Below, piece by piece: positions 1 through 8,460 of a stretch of 64,000 bases of DNA. The DNA comes from JAXMAR01 sp046350295 (GTDB taxonomy: Bacteria; Planctomycetota; Planctomycetia; Gemmatales; Gemmataceae), in assembly GCA_046350295.1 (NCBI GenBank), contig JAXMAR010000030.1, positions 1-64,000 of the forward strand, written 5' to 3'. Each line of letters begins with the position of its first letter. The stretch's first letter is position 1. The translations under genes were made by a program, and so were the position numbers. A model generated the notes under the pieces. That model was not told the origin of the DNA. It was given only the letters and a program-made list of their open reading frames with translations, and did not search any database.

Positions 1-292
1 TTTAGGGTTTCTCTCGCACGGGCGTTGCTCCGGTTGCCGAACCAGAGCGGCTAGATGCCAAAATGGCATGCCCGTCGCCGTGCGCAGCGCCTTTGTTTTT
101 CTCTTATTCCTGCGCATGTGGCGCAAGTCAATTTAAAATGGCATTTTACGCCCAATAGTCCGCCACGGGTTTGTGAATCCGGCATATGACTTGCTCCATC
201 CAACTTTCCAAGACCACTTGAGACAAAGCGACCTAAAATACGTGACTCGCGTTGCGTCCGCGGAATAGAGCCAGAAAGGAGCCTACAGACAC
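1..292 (+). promoter_or_regulatory. dnaK upstream region
   Basis: No gene is visible here. The ten-base string AAAATGGCAT occurs twice, at 60-69 and 135-144, and the first copy is part of a short palindrome with ATGCCA at 55-60. I found no CIRCE-type HrcA operator and no convincing heat-shock sigma promoter. A strong Shine-Dalgarno AAAGGAG lies at 275-281, eleven bases before the dnaK ATG. The two repeats could be regulator half-sites, but that is inference only. Confidence 0.35.
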
Positions 293-2239
293 ATGGCTGA
301 AGAGAAAATCATCGGTATCGACCTCGGCACCACCAACTCCGTCGTCGCCGTGATGGAAGGCGGCGAAGTGAAGGTCATTCCCAACCAGGAAGGGCACCGC
401 CTCACCCCCAGCGTTGTCGCCTTCACGGACAAGGGCGAACGCCTGGTCGGCGACCCGGCCAAGCGCCAGGCCGTCACCAACTCGCGCCGCACCATCTACT
501 CGATCAAGCGCTTCATGGGCCGGCGCCATCATGAAGTCGAATCCGAAGAGAAGATCGTTCCCTACAAGATCGTCGGCGGCCCCCAGGAACTGGTGAAGGT
601 CGACATCGACGGCAAGCAATACACCCCCCCTGAGATTTCCGCGCTCGTCCTCCGCAAGCTGAAGGAGGCGGCCGAGAACTACCTCGGGCATACCGTGCGC
701 AAGGCGGTCATCACCGTCCCCGCCTACTTCAACGACGCGCAGCGCCAGGCGACCATCGACGCCGCCCAGATCGCCGGTTTCGACACCGAGTGGGAGATCG
801 AAGGCAAGGACGGCAAGAAGTCCAAGCAGCGGATGCGCATCATCAATGAGCCGACCGCCGCGTCCCTTGCGTATGGTCTCGACAAGAAGAAGAACGAGAA
901 GATCGCCGTCTTCGATCTCGGCGGCGGCACCTTCGATATCTCGATCCTCGACGTCGGCGACGGCGTCTTCGAGGTCAAGGCGACCAACGGCGACACCCAC
1001 CTCGGCGGTGACGACTTCGACCAGGTGCTGATCGACTACGTGGCTGGCGAGTTCCAGAAACAGCACGGCATGGACCTGCGCAAGGAACCGATGGCGCTCC
1101 AGCGTCTCAAAGAGGCGTGCGAGCAGGCCAAGAAGGACCTGTCGCAGCAGACCACGACAACGATCAACCTGCCGTTCATCACGGCGGACGCGTCCGGCCC
1201 CAAGCACCTGCAGATGGACATCACTCGCGCCAAGTTCGAGCAGCTCACGTCGAACCTGATCGAGCGCTGCCGGGGTCCGGTGCTGACCGCCCTCAAGGAC
1301 GCCGGTTACAAACCAGGCGACATCGATGAAGTCGTGCTCGTCGGCGGCATGACGCGCATGCCGCGCGTGCAGCAAATGGTGAAGGAGATCTTCGGCAAGG
1401 AAGGACACAAGGGGGTCAACCCGGATGAGGTGGTCGCGGTCGGGGCCGCCATCCAGGGCGCCCAGCTCCTCCTCGGCGCCAAATCCGACGTGCTGCTGCT
1501 CGACGTGACCCCGCTCTCCCTCGGCATCGAAACCCTGGGCGGCGTCTTCACGAAGCTGATCGAGAAGAACACGACGATTCCGACGACCAAGAAGGAGACG
1601 TTCTCGACGGCCGACGACAACCAGACCGCGGTGACGATCCAGGTCTACCAGGGAGAGCGTCCCATGGCGGCCGACAACCGTCTGCTCGGCCGCTTCAACC
1701 TGGAAGGCATCCCGGCCGCCCCGCGCGGCATGCCGCAGATCGAGGTCGGCTTCGACATCGACGCCAACGGCATCCTCAACGTCACGGCCAAGGACGTGAA
1801 ATCGGGCAAGGAAGTGCAGCGGCGCATCGAGAACTCGAGCGGCCTCTCCAAGGACGAGGTCGAACGCATGCGGCGCGACGCCGATTCGCACGCCGGCGAG
1901 GACAAGCAGAAGCGCGAGCTGGCCGATGTCCGCAACGAAGCCGATCAGACCATCTGGATGGTCGAGAAGGCGATGAAGGAAGCTGGGGACAAGATGTCCG
2001 ACGCCGACAAGGCGCCGGTGAACGCCGCCATCGAGAAGGTCAAGCAGGCGACCGGCGGCACGGACATCAACCTCATGCGGCAGGCCCTGAACAACCTGCA
2101 AACCGCCGCCCACGCCATGTCGCAGCACCTCGGCGCCCGCGGCGGCGCGGGCCCGACGCCGGAAGCGGCGCGGCCGAGCGGCGACGGGTCGTCCAAGAAG
2201 GACGACGTCATCGACGCGGAGTTCGAGGTGAAGAACTAA
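293..2239 (+). CDS. dnaK: Molecular chaperone DnaK (Hsp70)
   Basis: Cytoplasmic ATP-dependent Hsp70 chaperone of 648 residues, the normal length for the family. The N-terminal ATPase domain starts with the phosphate-binding stretch IIGIDLGTTNS and contains VPAYFNDAQRQATIDAA, VFDLGGGTFDISIL and VVLVGGMTRMP. The linker and substrate-binding domain follow (DVTPLSLGIETLGG, then QGERPMAADN). The C-terminus is DDVIDAEFEVKN, typical of bacterial DnaK. Between AG and IINEPTAAS there are about 15 residues more than in E. coli DnaK, including a charged Lys/Asp/Gly-rich run. The start is fixed by a strong AAAGGAG. It stands alone: no grpE, dnaJ or hrcA is adjacent, and a terminator follows directly. Confidence 0.98.
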   Translation: MAEEKIIGIDLGTTNSVVAVMEGGEVKVIPNQEGHRLTPSVVAFTDKGERLVGDPAKRQAVTNSRRTIYSIKRFMGRRHHEVESEEKIVPYKIVGGPQELVKVDIDGKQYTPPEISALVLRKLKEAAENYLGHTVRKAVITVPAYFNDAQRQATIDAAQIAGFDTEWEIEGKDGKKSKQRMRIINEPTAASLAYGLDKKKNEKIAVFDLGGGTFDISILDVGDGVFEVKATNGDTHLGGDDFDQVLIDYVAGEFQKQHGMDLRKEPMALQRLKEACEQAKKDLSQQTTTTINLPFITADASGPKHLQMDITRAKFEQLTSNLIERCRGPVLTALKDAGYKPGDIDEVVLVGGMTRMPRVQQMVKEIFGKEGHKGVNPDEVVAVGAAIQGAQLLLGAKSDVLLLDVTPLSLGIETLGGVFTKLIEKNTTIPTTKKETFSTADDNQTAVTIQVYQGERPMAADNRLLGRFNLEGIPAAPRGMPQIEVGFDIDANGILNVTAKDVKSGKEVQRRIENSSGLSKDEVERMRRDADSHAGEDKQKRELADVRNEADQTIWMVEKAMKEAGDKMSDADKAPVNAAIEKVKQATGGTDINLMRQALNNLQTAAHAMSQHLGARGGAGPTPEAARPSGDGSSKKDDVIDAEFEVKN

Positions 2240-2256
2240 ACCTGAATTGACGGAAG

Positions 2257-2285
2257 ACCGGCGGCAGTTTGCCGCCGGTTTTTTG
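2257..2285 (+). terminator. Intrinsic terminator of dnaK
   Basis: A perfect ten-base-pair stem, ACCGGCGGCA at 2257-2266 and TGCCGCCGGT at 2270-2279, with a three-base loop, is followed by a run of T. It begins 17 bases after the dnaK stop codon. It marks dnaK as the last gene of its transcript. Confidence 0.93.
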
Positions 2286-2330
2286 TAGGATGATGGCAAG
2301 CCGATCTTCAACCCCTGACAGGCGTCGACC

Positions 2331-2560
2331 ATGATTCGCATCCAGGGCTATTTCGATGGAACACACGTGGTCCTGACGGATACTCCCCCCCTTCGTTGAA
2401 GCCCAACACCAAGGTGGAAGTCGTCGTCGCCGATCCCCGGGAAGCCGCGGTACGCGAGATTCGACAATTCTTGGACGAGCTATGGAACCGGCCTCTTCCG
2501 GCGGGCCACCAACCGACAACGCGACGCTGGACGAGGGAGGAGCTGCGTGAAAGACGTTGA
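2331..2560 (+). pseudogene. Frameshifted small antitoxin-like protein
   Basis: The ATG at 2331 opens a frame reading MIRIQGYFDGTHVVLTD, which stops after 22 codons. The stop comes just after a run of seven C (about 2385-2391). With one more base in that run the frame continues as SLKPNTKVEVVVADP and then REIRQFLDELW to a stop at 2558-2560, giving about 76 residues. The pattern, a short beta-rich N-terminus with a GYFDG-like start and then a helix, resembles small antitoxins encoded next to PIN-type toxins, but no toxin gene follows. The next possible start, GTG at 2547, gives only 18 codons ending inside a palindromic element. Homopolymer miscalling or a true mutation would both explain the break. 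Confidence 0.5.
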
Positions 2561-2586
2561 AACGTTGTTCCTATATCAGCGTGCGG

Positions 2587-2697
2587 GATTCGGCAGCAAG
2601 TAGGCCCCGCGAGCCGAGCGGGGCCGGACAGGAAGATGACGGTTTCGCGAGTGTTCACGCCCGGTCCGGCTCGGCTCGCCGGACCTACTGCCGAATC
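2587..2697. repeat. Palindromic repeat element, about 111 bp
   Basis: The outer ends match as inverted repeats: GATTCGGCAG at 2587-2596 pairs with CTGCCGAATC at 2688-2697. Inside them GTAGG/CCTAC and the GCGAGCCGAGC / GCTCGGCTCGC arms also pair. The RNA would fold into a long imperfect hairpin. It sits between the broken antitoxin-like gene and the end of the converging minus-strand operon, so it could act as a bidirectional terminator or be a REP/MITE-like mobile palindrome. Confidence 0.75.
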
Positions 2698-2709
2698 ACG
2701 CGCGCTGAT

Positions 2710-4896
2710 CTAGGGATTCTCGTCCGTGAGCGGGGGCAGATGGCGCAGATCGCGCACGCTGCGGATGGCTTCTTCGGTGATCAAAGGCTGCCAATCGCGC
2801 GCCCGTTCCAGGGTGGGCAGCGCGCGGACGATGGCGTAATCCGTGCTGATCATGCCGTACTGGGACGGCGTGATGAGGGGCGTCGGCTGCGCCAGGGCCT
2901 GGGCGACAACGAGGGCCGCCTGAATCGTTTCCGGGGCGTCGCCGCGGTAGAGCTCGAGGAACTCGAGGGGGCCGCGCGCCTTGCGGAAGTAGCCGCCGGA
3001 GGTCGACTTGAGGGCCTCGGCCGCCGGTCCCGGGAAGGTGAAGGCGGAGGAGATGCGGCCGATATCCAGCGCGGCGGCACAGGTCTTTTGCAGAGAGTCG
3101 ACGTTCTGTTTTTGCAGGTCGAAGATGTAGTCGAGCTGGGTGCCGTAAAGCTCCTCCTGCATGGTGGTGACGACGGCGTAGCGTGGATGGCGGAGGGCGA
3201 CGTCGCGCCAGAGGGGAATGGCCTTTTGATAAAGCTCGAGGGCGAGACCGGGATTGTCGGCAGTGGCGCGCAGCTTCTTCGCGTCGAAGATCCATTTGCG
3301 GGCCCGGACGGTCGGCTCAGCGCTTTCGGCCTGCGCTTGATAAAGGAAATCGTTGTAGTTGGTGGTTTGCAGGACGATGTCGACGCTGGCGAGCCGCGTG
3401 TGCGCCTCGAAGCCCTCGGCGAGCGGGCCCTGGAAGGCGGCGGCGGGGCGGTTCACCGTCTGGCCGGGGGCGAGAGGAGGATTGAAGGATTGGCGGAAGG
3501 TCTCGGCTTTCTTCTCCAGGTCGGCGCGCAGGCCGGGAGCGAGGTAGATGCCGTTCTTCTCCCCGAAGTCCTTGTAAAAAACGAAGGCCTGACCCCAGGC
3601 GCGGTGGGAGTGGTATTTCGGCTCGACGCCGACGCGCTCCAGGGCGTTCTCGGGCCAGGTCGTATCGCCTTCGTCCCAGCGCAAGGCCGGTTTGGCGTTT
3701 TCGAGCCAGGAGCGGATGTTCCAGCCATCGTCGTCGAAGAAGCCCTCGGTCTGGAGCGTCTCGGCGATGTAGAACTGACCGCGTGGCGGGTAACCACGGA
3801 AGATGATGACCCAGCCGCGCTGCGGCAGGCGCTGGTTGATCGCGTCGATCTCCGGTTTGTCGAAGGAGATTTCCGTGGTGGGGGGTGGCAGCGGCAGCTG
3901 GGCGTACTCGAACCAGGTGCGGCTCATGAGGAAGACGTCGGTGGTTTCCTGGGTCAACTGCTCCGTGCGCGGATCGGGGGGGCCGGGATGACCCGCCATG
4001 CCGGGGTTGAAGGCCTGCACGGTGTCGCGCGTGTTCTCGACCGGGAGGATCGGGAACTGGTCTTTCCAGTCCCTGAGGACGTATTCCATCTTCTTGTTGT
4101 CATAAACGAAGCGGCCGGGGACCTCGGCATTGTCTTCGAGGAACTGGACGACCTCGCGCGGATCCAGGCCGAGCCCTTCGTGCAGGCGGCGGACCAGGCG
4201 CGGGTTTTTCTGGGCGAAATCGACGAAGAAGGGCCCTCCCACCTCCTTGCCCCGGCCGCGCTCGACCAGAAACTTCTTGGGGTCGCGCGCCGCCGGATTG
4301 ATGCAGCTCATGTCGAGCAGGCAGCGCATGGTCGTGTTCTCGTCGCTGGTGCCCATCTTGAGCTGGTAGGCGAAGCCGAGGAACCAGCGCATGTCCGGAT
4401 TGCCGCGCTTGATCTTGGAGCGCGGATCGGACGGGTCGAACTCGATGCGGCCGCGGTTGGCGCGTTCGCCGCGTGAGAGGAGCGTGAGGCCCTCGCTGAC
4501 GTAAAAATACTTGTCGCGCGGGGAATCGAACTCGACGGCGACGTTGAAGGCGAGGTTCCAGCTCTGGAAGATCCAGGGGGTGGAGAAGTGGGGCTGGAGC
4601 TTGGTGATGGAGTCGACCACGAGCTTGAGCCGGTTGAACTGATGCTTCTCCTGAAGGTCGAGGGCGTAGGACCAGAGGTAGGTGGTGGCCAGGCCGCTCG
4701 AACCGGTGAGCAGGAGGCGGACGGCGGCGCCGGAGAGTTCGGCCTCGCCGCGGGCGACCTCGCGCAGCTCGAGGTAATCGGCCTGCGCCTCGATGATGAA
4801 GCGGCGGTGCAAGAGACCGACCGTGAACAGGGCGAAGATGATGCCGAGGTAGATGAACTTGCGCACCCGCGACTGCTGCTGAAAAGAAACGGCCAT
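2710..4896 (-). CDS. Membrane-anchored protein of unknown function in an ABC transporter operon
   Basis: A 728-residue protein I do not recognise. It has one hydrophobic segment near the N-terminus (about residues 14-30, FIYLGIIFALFTVGLL), preceded by basic residues, so it is probably inserted in the cytoplasmic membrane with a large soluble C-terminal part. The soluble part has no repeat or catalytic motif that I can name; it is rich in aromatic residues and has helical stretches such as ADYLELREVARGEAELSGAA. The start lies 12 bases after the ABC permease stop on the same strand, so it is very likely the third gene of that operon and may be a partner or substrate-handling subunit of the transporter. 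Confidence 0.8.
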   Translation of the reverse strand: MAVSFQQQSRVRKFIYLGIIFALFTVGLLHRRFIIEAQADYLELREVARGEAELSGAAVRLLLTGSSGLATTYLWSYALDLQEKHQFNRLKLVVDSITKLQPHFSTPWIFQSWNLAFNVAVEFDSPRDKYFYVSEGLTLLSRGERANRGRIEFDPSDPRSKIKRGNPDMRWFLGFAYQLKMGTSDENTTMRCLLDMSCINPAARDPKKFLVERGRGKEVGGPFFVDFAQKNPRLVRRLHEGLGLDPREVVQFLEDNAEVPGRFVYDNKKMEYVLRDWKDQFPILPVENTRDTVQAFNPGMAGHPGPPDPRTEQLTQETTDVFLMSRTWFEYAQLPLPPPTTEISFDKPEIDAINQRLPQRGWVIIFRGYPPRGQFYIAETLQTEGFFDDDGWNIRSWLENAKPALRWDEGDTTWPENALERVGVEPKYHSHRAWGQAFVFYKDFGEKNGIYLAPGLRADLEKKAETFRQSFNPPLAPGQTVNRPAAAFQGPLAEGFEAHTRLASVDIVLQTTNYNDFLYQAQAESAEPTVRARKWIFDAKKLRATADNPGLALELYQKAIPLWRDVALRHPRYAVVTTMQEELYGTQLDYIFDLQKQNVDSLQKTCAAALDIGRISSAFTFPGPAAEALKSTSGGYFRKARGPLEFLELYRGDAPETIQAALVVAQALAQPTPLITPSQYGMISTDYAIVRALPTLERARDWQPLITEEAIRSVRDLRHLPPLTDENP

Positions 4897-4908
4897 GGCG
4901 CCACCTTT

Positions 4909-7125
4909 CTAATGCGGATTCGCGATCTCCCGGTTCTTGATCAGATAATAGCCCAGGATCATCCAGGGCACGAGGTAACCGATCAAGGGGAGGAAACAAT
5001 CGAGGAAGAGGACGCGGCCCCAGGAGATGTCGAAGCCGTTGGCGACGTACTCCTGCAGATCGAAGCGCTGGACGTCCGGGATGACGTTGAGAACGATGCG
5101 GAAGAAGAAGGCATAGACTTCATCCAGGCTCTGGAAGGTGCTCGTGGTCCCGGTGGGTTCGAGCCGGCCCGAATGGAACGTCTGCGTGAGGATGCGGTAC
5201 AGCGAATCCATGGGGCGGATGCGCCCCTCGGCGAGGTGTTCCACGAACTCGCGGAAGAGACCGGCGCCGAAGAGGAACATCGTGGCCAGCCAGGAGATCA
5301 CGCCGCTGAGATAGGTGCTCAACGGGACGGCGACGCCGAGCACCAGAAGGAAGACGAACCAGAGGCCGATGATGCCCTTGAAGAAGTTCTGCCAGAAGGG
5401 CTTCTCGGCGGCGAGGAGGTAGAGGTCGGGGCGGGCCATGCCGACCATTTGCGGCGCGTTGGCGAAGCGGTTGGGGCCCGAGGTGTCGATGTTGACCCAG
5501 ACGCGGAACATGGGCAGGCGTGCGCCGTCCGGACGGCGCGTGCGCGGGTCGTCATGATCCAGCGCGTTCAGGCGGGTGAACAGCTCGGCTGGGAGGTCGA
5601 CGGTCTGCGTGTGATAATCCTTGACTTCAATCGAGCCCGCGGAGTGTACCCCGTAGACCAGGGCCAGCAGGTTGTCCACCTCCTGCCGCGCGCTGCGGGC
5701 CGCCTGGGCACGTAAGGCGTTCATGCGTTTGGCGTCCTCGCCCTTGAGCCCCGCCTCCTTGCCCCCTTCACCCAGGATGCTGCGAATCTCCTGTTCCACC
5801 CGCTCCAGGTCCGCGCGTGCGGCGCCCCCTTTGGATCGCTTCTCCGCCAGGGCCAGTGCCGGCGGCGCCAGCCGCGGTTCGTCGACGGCCATGCGTTTTT
5901 GCACGTCGGCAAGCGCCGCGCGCAGCGCCGGGACCAGAGCCGTTCCTTCCTGGTTCTCGGCGACCTTGACGATTTGCCGGTAGGCCGTTCCCTTCTTGTT
6001 CAATTCGGCGACAGCCGCCGTCATCGCATCCTGTTCGAGCCGCCCGTCGGCCACGACGAAGTTGCAAAAGACGCCGCGATTCTCGGTGCCCTTGGTCATG
6101 CGGTAGATGTCGAAGGTGAACTCCATCTGCACCGGCTCGGACCGCTCGCCCAACTCCTCCGGCGCCTCGTCGAACCACCAGACCGCGTACTGCTCCTTGG
6201 CCGCCGGATCGCGCAGGTTGCGGCCGCCGATGTAGCGGCGATAGTCCCAGACGCGGCCGACGTTTTCCCCCTTGGTACCCTCGAAGCCGAGGAAGCCGAA
6301 GATGGGCACGCGCGCCTTGAAGCTCTCCTTTTCGGCGTCGGGATGAATGCCGCGCAGAACGTAGAGCAGGCTCAGGCTCGCCACGACGGCCAGGCCGACG
6401 GTGATGAGGATGGCGTAGCCGAGAAAGCGGCCCAGGACGATCTCGAACTTTTCGACCGGCTTGGTGACGACCGTGTGGATCGATTGGCTGCGGATGTCGG
6501 CGGGGATGCTGAACGAGCCGAGCAGCGTGGTGGTGATCAGGAACAAGGGGGGCAGCGACATGTAGATGACGGCGACGTAGTTGCGGACCTGGTCCTCCGG
6601 CTTGTACGGGACGAACCAGTCGGCGAAGAGGAAGACCAGCGCGATCAGGGCGAAGATCAAGACGACCTTGCTGCGGATCGCTTCCTTGAGGCTGAGCTTG
6701 GCGAGGGCCCAGATGCGGCGCCAGCTCATCTTGAAGATGAGGTCGAGGACGACCGGTGTCGCGACGGCGATCAGGGCGCTCAAGCCGGCGAAGGCGAGGG
6801 CCCAGTCGGCGGCGGACGGTTGCCGCGCGTTGCCGGTGGGCGCCATCTGCGCCAGGACGCGGATGTTGATGGCGCGGCCGAGCAGCGTGAGGCCGACGAA
6901 CAGGAACAGGCCGGCGGCAAGCGCGACGAAGGTCAGGAAGGCCCAGCCGGTCGTGTCGCGCGGCAACAGACCGCGGCGGTGGTTCTGGATGACATAGGCG
7001 ATGAGCCAGATGAGAAGGCAGGCGGCCGCCAGCGTACCGACGACTTGGGCCCAAGAGCGGAGCGCCATGGGCAGCTCCGACCACTGCATCGGCTCGCGTT
7101 CGATAACCAGGCTAGCGAAGAGCAT
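4909..7125 (-). CDS. ABC-2 type transporter permease with large soluble insert
   Basis: Integral membrane subunit of about 738 residues. Starting from the ATG at 7125 (AAGGCGG upstream) it has two hydrophobic segments near residues 30-50 and 65-85, a third around 115-135, and more at about 165-185, 200-220 and 240-260. A long soluble region of more than 200 residues follows, and then three or four further segments in the last 200 residues (GIIGLWFVFLLVLGVAVPL, FLDCFLPLIGYLVPW). The SIPADIRSQSIHTVVTKPV stretch resembles NosY/ABC-2 permeases. The open frame extends to 7563, but that part is low-complexity Arg/Gly antisense of the ATPase gene, so I reject it. The gene follows the ATPase by 59 bases. 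The substrate is unknown. Confidence 0.87.
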   Translation of the reverse strand: MLFASLVIEREPMQWSELPMALRSWAQVVGTLAAACLLIWLIAYVIQNHRRGLLPRDTTGWAFLTFVALAAGLFLFVGLTLLGRAINIRVLAQMAPTGNARQPSAADWALAFAGLSALIAVATPVVLDLIFKMSWRRIWALAKLSLKEAIRSKVVLIFALIALVFLFADWFVPYKPEDQVRNYVAVIYMSLPPLFLITTTLLGSFSIPADIRSQSIHTVVTKPVEKFEIVLGRFLGYAILITVGLAVVASLSLLYVLRGIHPDAEKESFKARVPIFGFLGFEGTKGENVGRVWDYRRYIGGRNLRDPAAKEQYAVWWFDEAPEELGERSEPVQMEFTFDIYRMTKGTENRGVFCNFVVADGRLEQDAMTAAVAELNKKGTAYRQIVKVAENQEGTALVPALRAALADVQKRMAVDEPRLAPPALALAEKRSKGGAARADLERVEQEIRSILGEGGKEAGLKGEDAKRMNALRAQAARSARQEVDNLLALVYGVHSAGSIEVKDYHTQTVDLPAELFTRLNALDHDDPRTRRPDGARLPMFRVWVNIDTSGPNRFANAPQMVGMARPDLYLLAAEKPFWQNFFKGIIGLWFVFLLVLGVAVPLSTYLSGVISWLATMFLFGAGLFREFVEHLAEGRIRPMDSLYRILTQTFHSGRLEPTGTTSTFQSLDEVYAFFFRIVLNVIPDVQRFDLQEYVANGFDISWGRVLFLDCFLPLIGYLVPWMILGYYLIKNREIANPH

Positions 7126-7184
7126 GCGATTGATCCGCCTTGGGCACGGGCGCGCCGCCCGCGACACGTCGTTTCCGAACGCCG

Positions 7185-8153
7185 TTATTCCTTGATGTGA
7201 GTCGAGCCGCTGACGCCGTCGCCCGATGTCTTCGCCGGCGCGGCGGCCGCCTCCTTCGCGATCCGCTCGGGTAGATAGCGGCGCCCCGGATGCGCCTTGC
7301 TCTGGGCGACGATGCGCAGGAAGAGGTCTTCCAGCGTCGTCGTTGGGTGACCGATGAACTCGATCTTGCCGCCGTGCTTGGCGAGGACGCTTTCCAGGTC
7401 GGCGCGCAAGGCGTCGTTGAGCTGAACGCCGCTCGCCTGCAGCTCCAACTTCTGCACGTCTTCCAAGAGGCCGCGTACCGTGCCCAGCTCCTGCAGCTCG
7501 CCTTCGTTGAGGATGGCGACGCGGTTGCAGATGTCCTGCACGTCCTCGAGGCGATGGCTGCACATGATGATGGTCTTACCCTGATCGCGCAGCTCGATGA
7601 TCAGGTCTTTCATCCAGCGCGTGCCCAGGGGATCGAGGCCGCTGGTCGGCTCGTCGAGGATGACCAGCTCCGGATCGTTGATGAGGGCCTGCGCGAGGCC
7701 GATGCGCTGGCGCATGCCCTTGGAGTATTCCTTGAGGACGCGCTTCTTGTCGCGGGCCAGGCCGACCGTCTCGATCAGCTTGGCGGCCCGCTCGCGCCGC
7801 ACCTTGGGGTCGAGCTTGAAGAGCCGGCCGTAAAAATCGAGCGTCTCTTCCGCGTTCAGAAAGCGATAGAGATAGGATTCTTCGGGAAGATAGCCGATGC
7901 GCTCGTTCTTGCTGACGTCGGCCGCCTGTTTGCCGAACACGAGGGCCTCGCCGTCGGTGGGGAAGAGAAGGCCGAGGAGGAGCTTGATGGTGGTGGTCTT
8001 GCCGGAGCCGTTGGGCCCCAGGAGTCCGAAGATCTCGCCGCGGTTCACCTGGAGGTTGAGCGCGTGCAGGGCGATCTTCTTGAGGCGGCCCCAGAAATCG
8101 CGGTAATGCTTGGTCAGCTTGCGCGTTTCGACGACGACTTCGGAACCGGACAT
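7185..8153 (-). CDS. ABC transporter ATP-binding protein
   Basis: A 322-residue ATPase subunit that powers the permease encoded next to it. Walker A is GLLGPNGSGKTTT (around residue 43-55), the signature is YSKGMRQRIGLAQ, Walker B is LVILDEPTSGLDP, and the switch His is in IIMCSHRLED. The C-terminal 100 residues form the accessory domain seen in CcmA/NatA-like exporters and end in an Ala/Pro-rich tail. It is the first gene of a minus-strand unit with the permease and the membrane-anchored protein. The substrate cannot be read from the sequence. Confidence 0.94.
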   Translation of the reverse strand: MSGSEVVVETRKLTKHYRDFWGRLKKIALHALNLQVNRGEIFGLLGPNGSGKTTTIKLLLGLLFPTDGEALVFGKQAADVSKNERIGYLPEESYLYRFLNAEETLDFYGRLFKLDPKVRRERAAKLIETVGLARDKKRVLKEYSKGMRQRIGLAQALINDPELVILDEPTSGLDPLGTRWMKDLIIELRDQGKTIIMCSHRLEDVQDICNRVAILNEGELQELGTVRGLLEDVQKLELQASGVQLNDALRADLESVLAKHGGKIEFIGHPTTTLEDLFLRIVAQSKAHPGRRYLPERIAKEAAAAPAKTSGDGVSGSTHIKE

Positions 8154-8460
8154 GCAAGGCTCCTCGGGCCGGGGACGGCCCCCTGTTTCCTTCGTGGCGG
8201 ATGCGAGTCCTGCCTTCGCTCCCTACGCCCATGCCCCGCGGAGCGTTCACGGATTTGGGCGGAAAATCGGCAGCCTGTTTTCGGCAACGGTGTTGATGAT
8301 AGGTCCAGGCCGGGCTGGATGCAAGATTCCTGTTCCGGCTTGGCCCGCATGCTCGCCAAAAGCGGCGCCGGCCGACGCGCTTGCACGCCTCGTGGCCCAC
8401 GGCTAGAGTAAAGCAAGTCCCGCAACGTGACGATGGACGTCAACATCTGGAGATTGTTTC

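Noticed and set aside
1..292. CIRCE or heat-shock sigma promoter upstream of dnaK
   Set aside because: I looked for the TTAGCACTC/GAGTGCTAA inverted repeat and for spaced heat-shock boxes and did not find them; CTTGAG near 217 lacks a matching -10 at the right spacing.
233..2341. A 702-residue minus-strand frame opposite dnaK
   Set aside because: It is the antisense shadow of a high-GC gene; the product is low-complexity Arg/Val/Leu/Asp and dnaK is certain on the other strand.
2557..4476. A 639-residue plus-strand frame opposite the membrane-anchored protein
   Set aside because: Biased composition, starts inside a palindromic repeat, and contradicts the operon on the minus strand.
7126..7563. 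N-terminal extension of the ABC permease
   Set aside because: The extra residues are Arg/Gly-rich shadow of the ATPase gene; the ATG at 7125 has a ribosome-binding site and leads into membrane segments.
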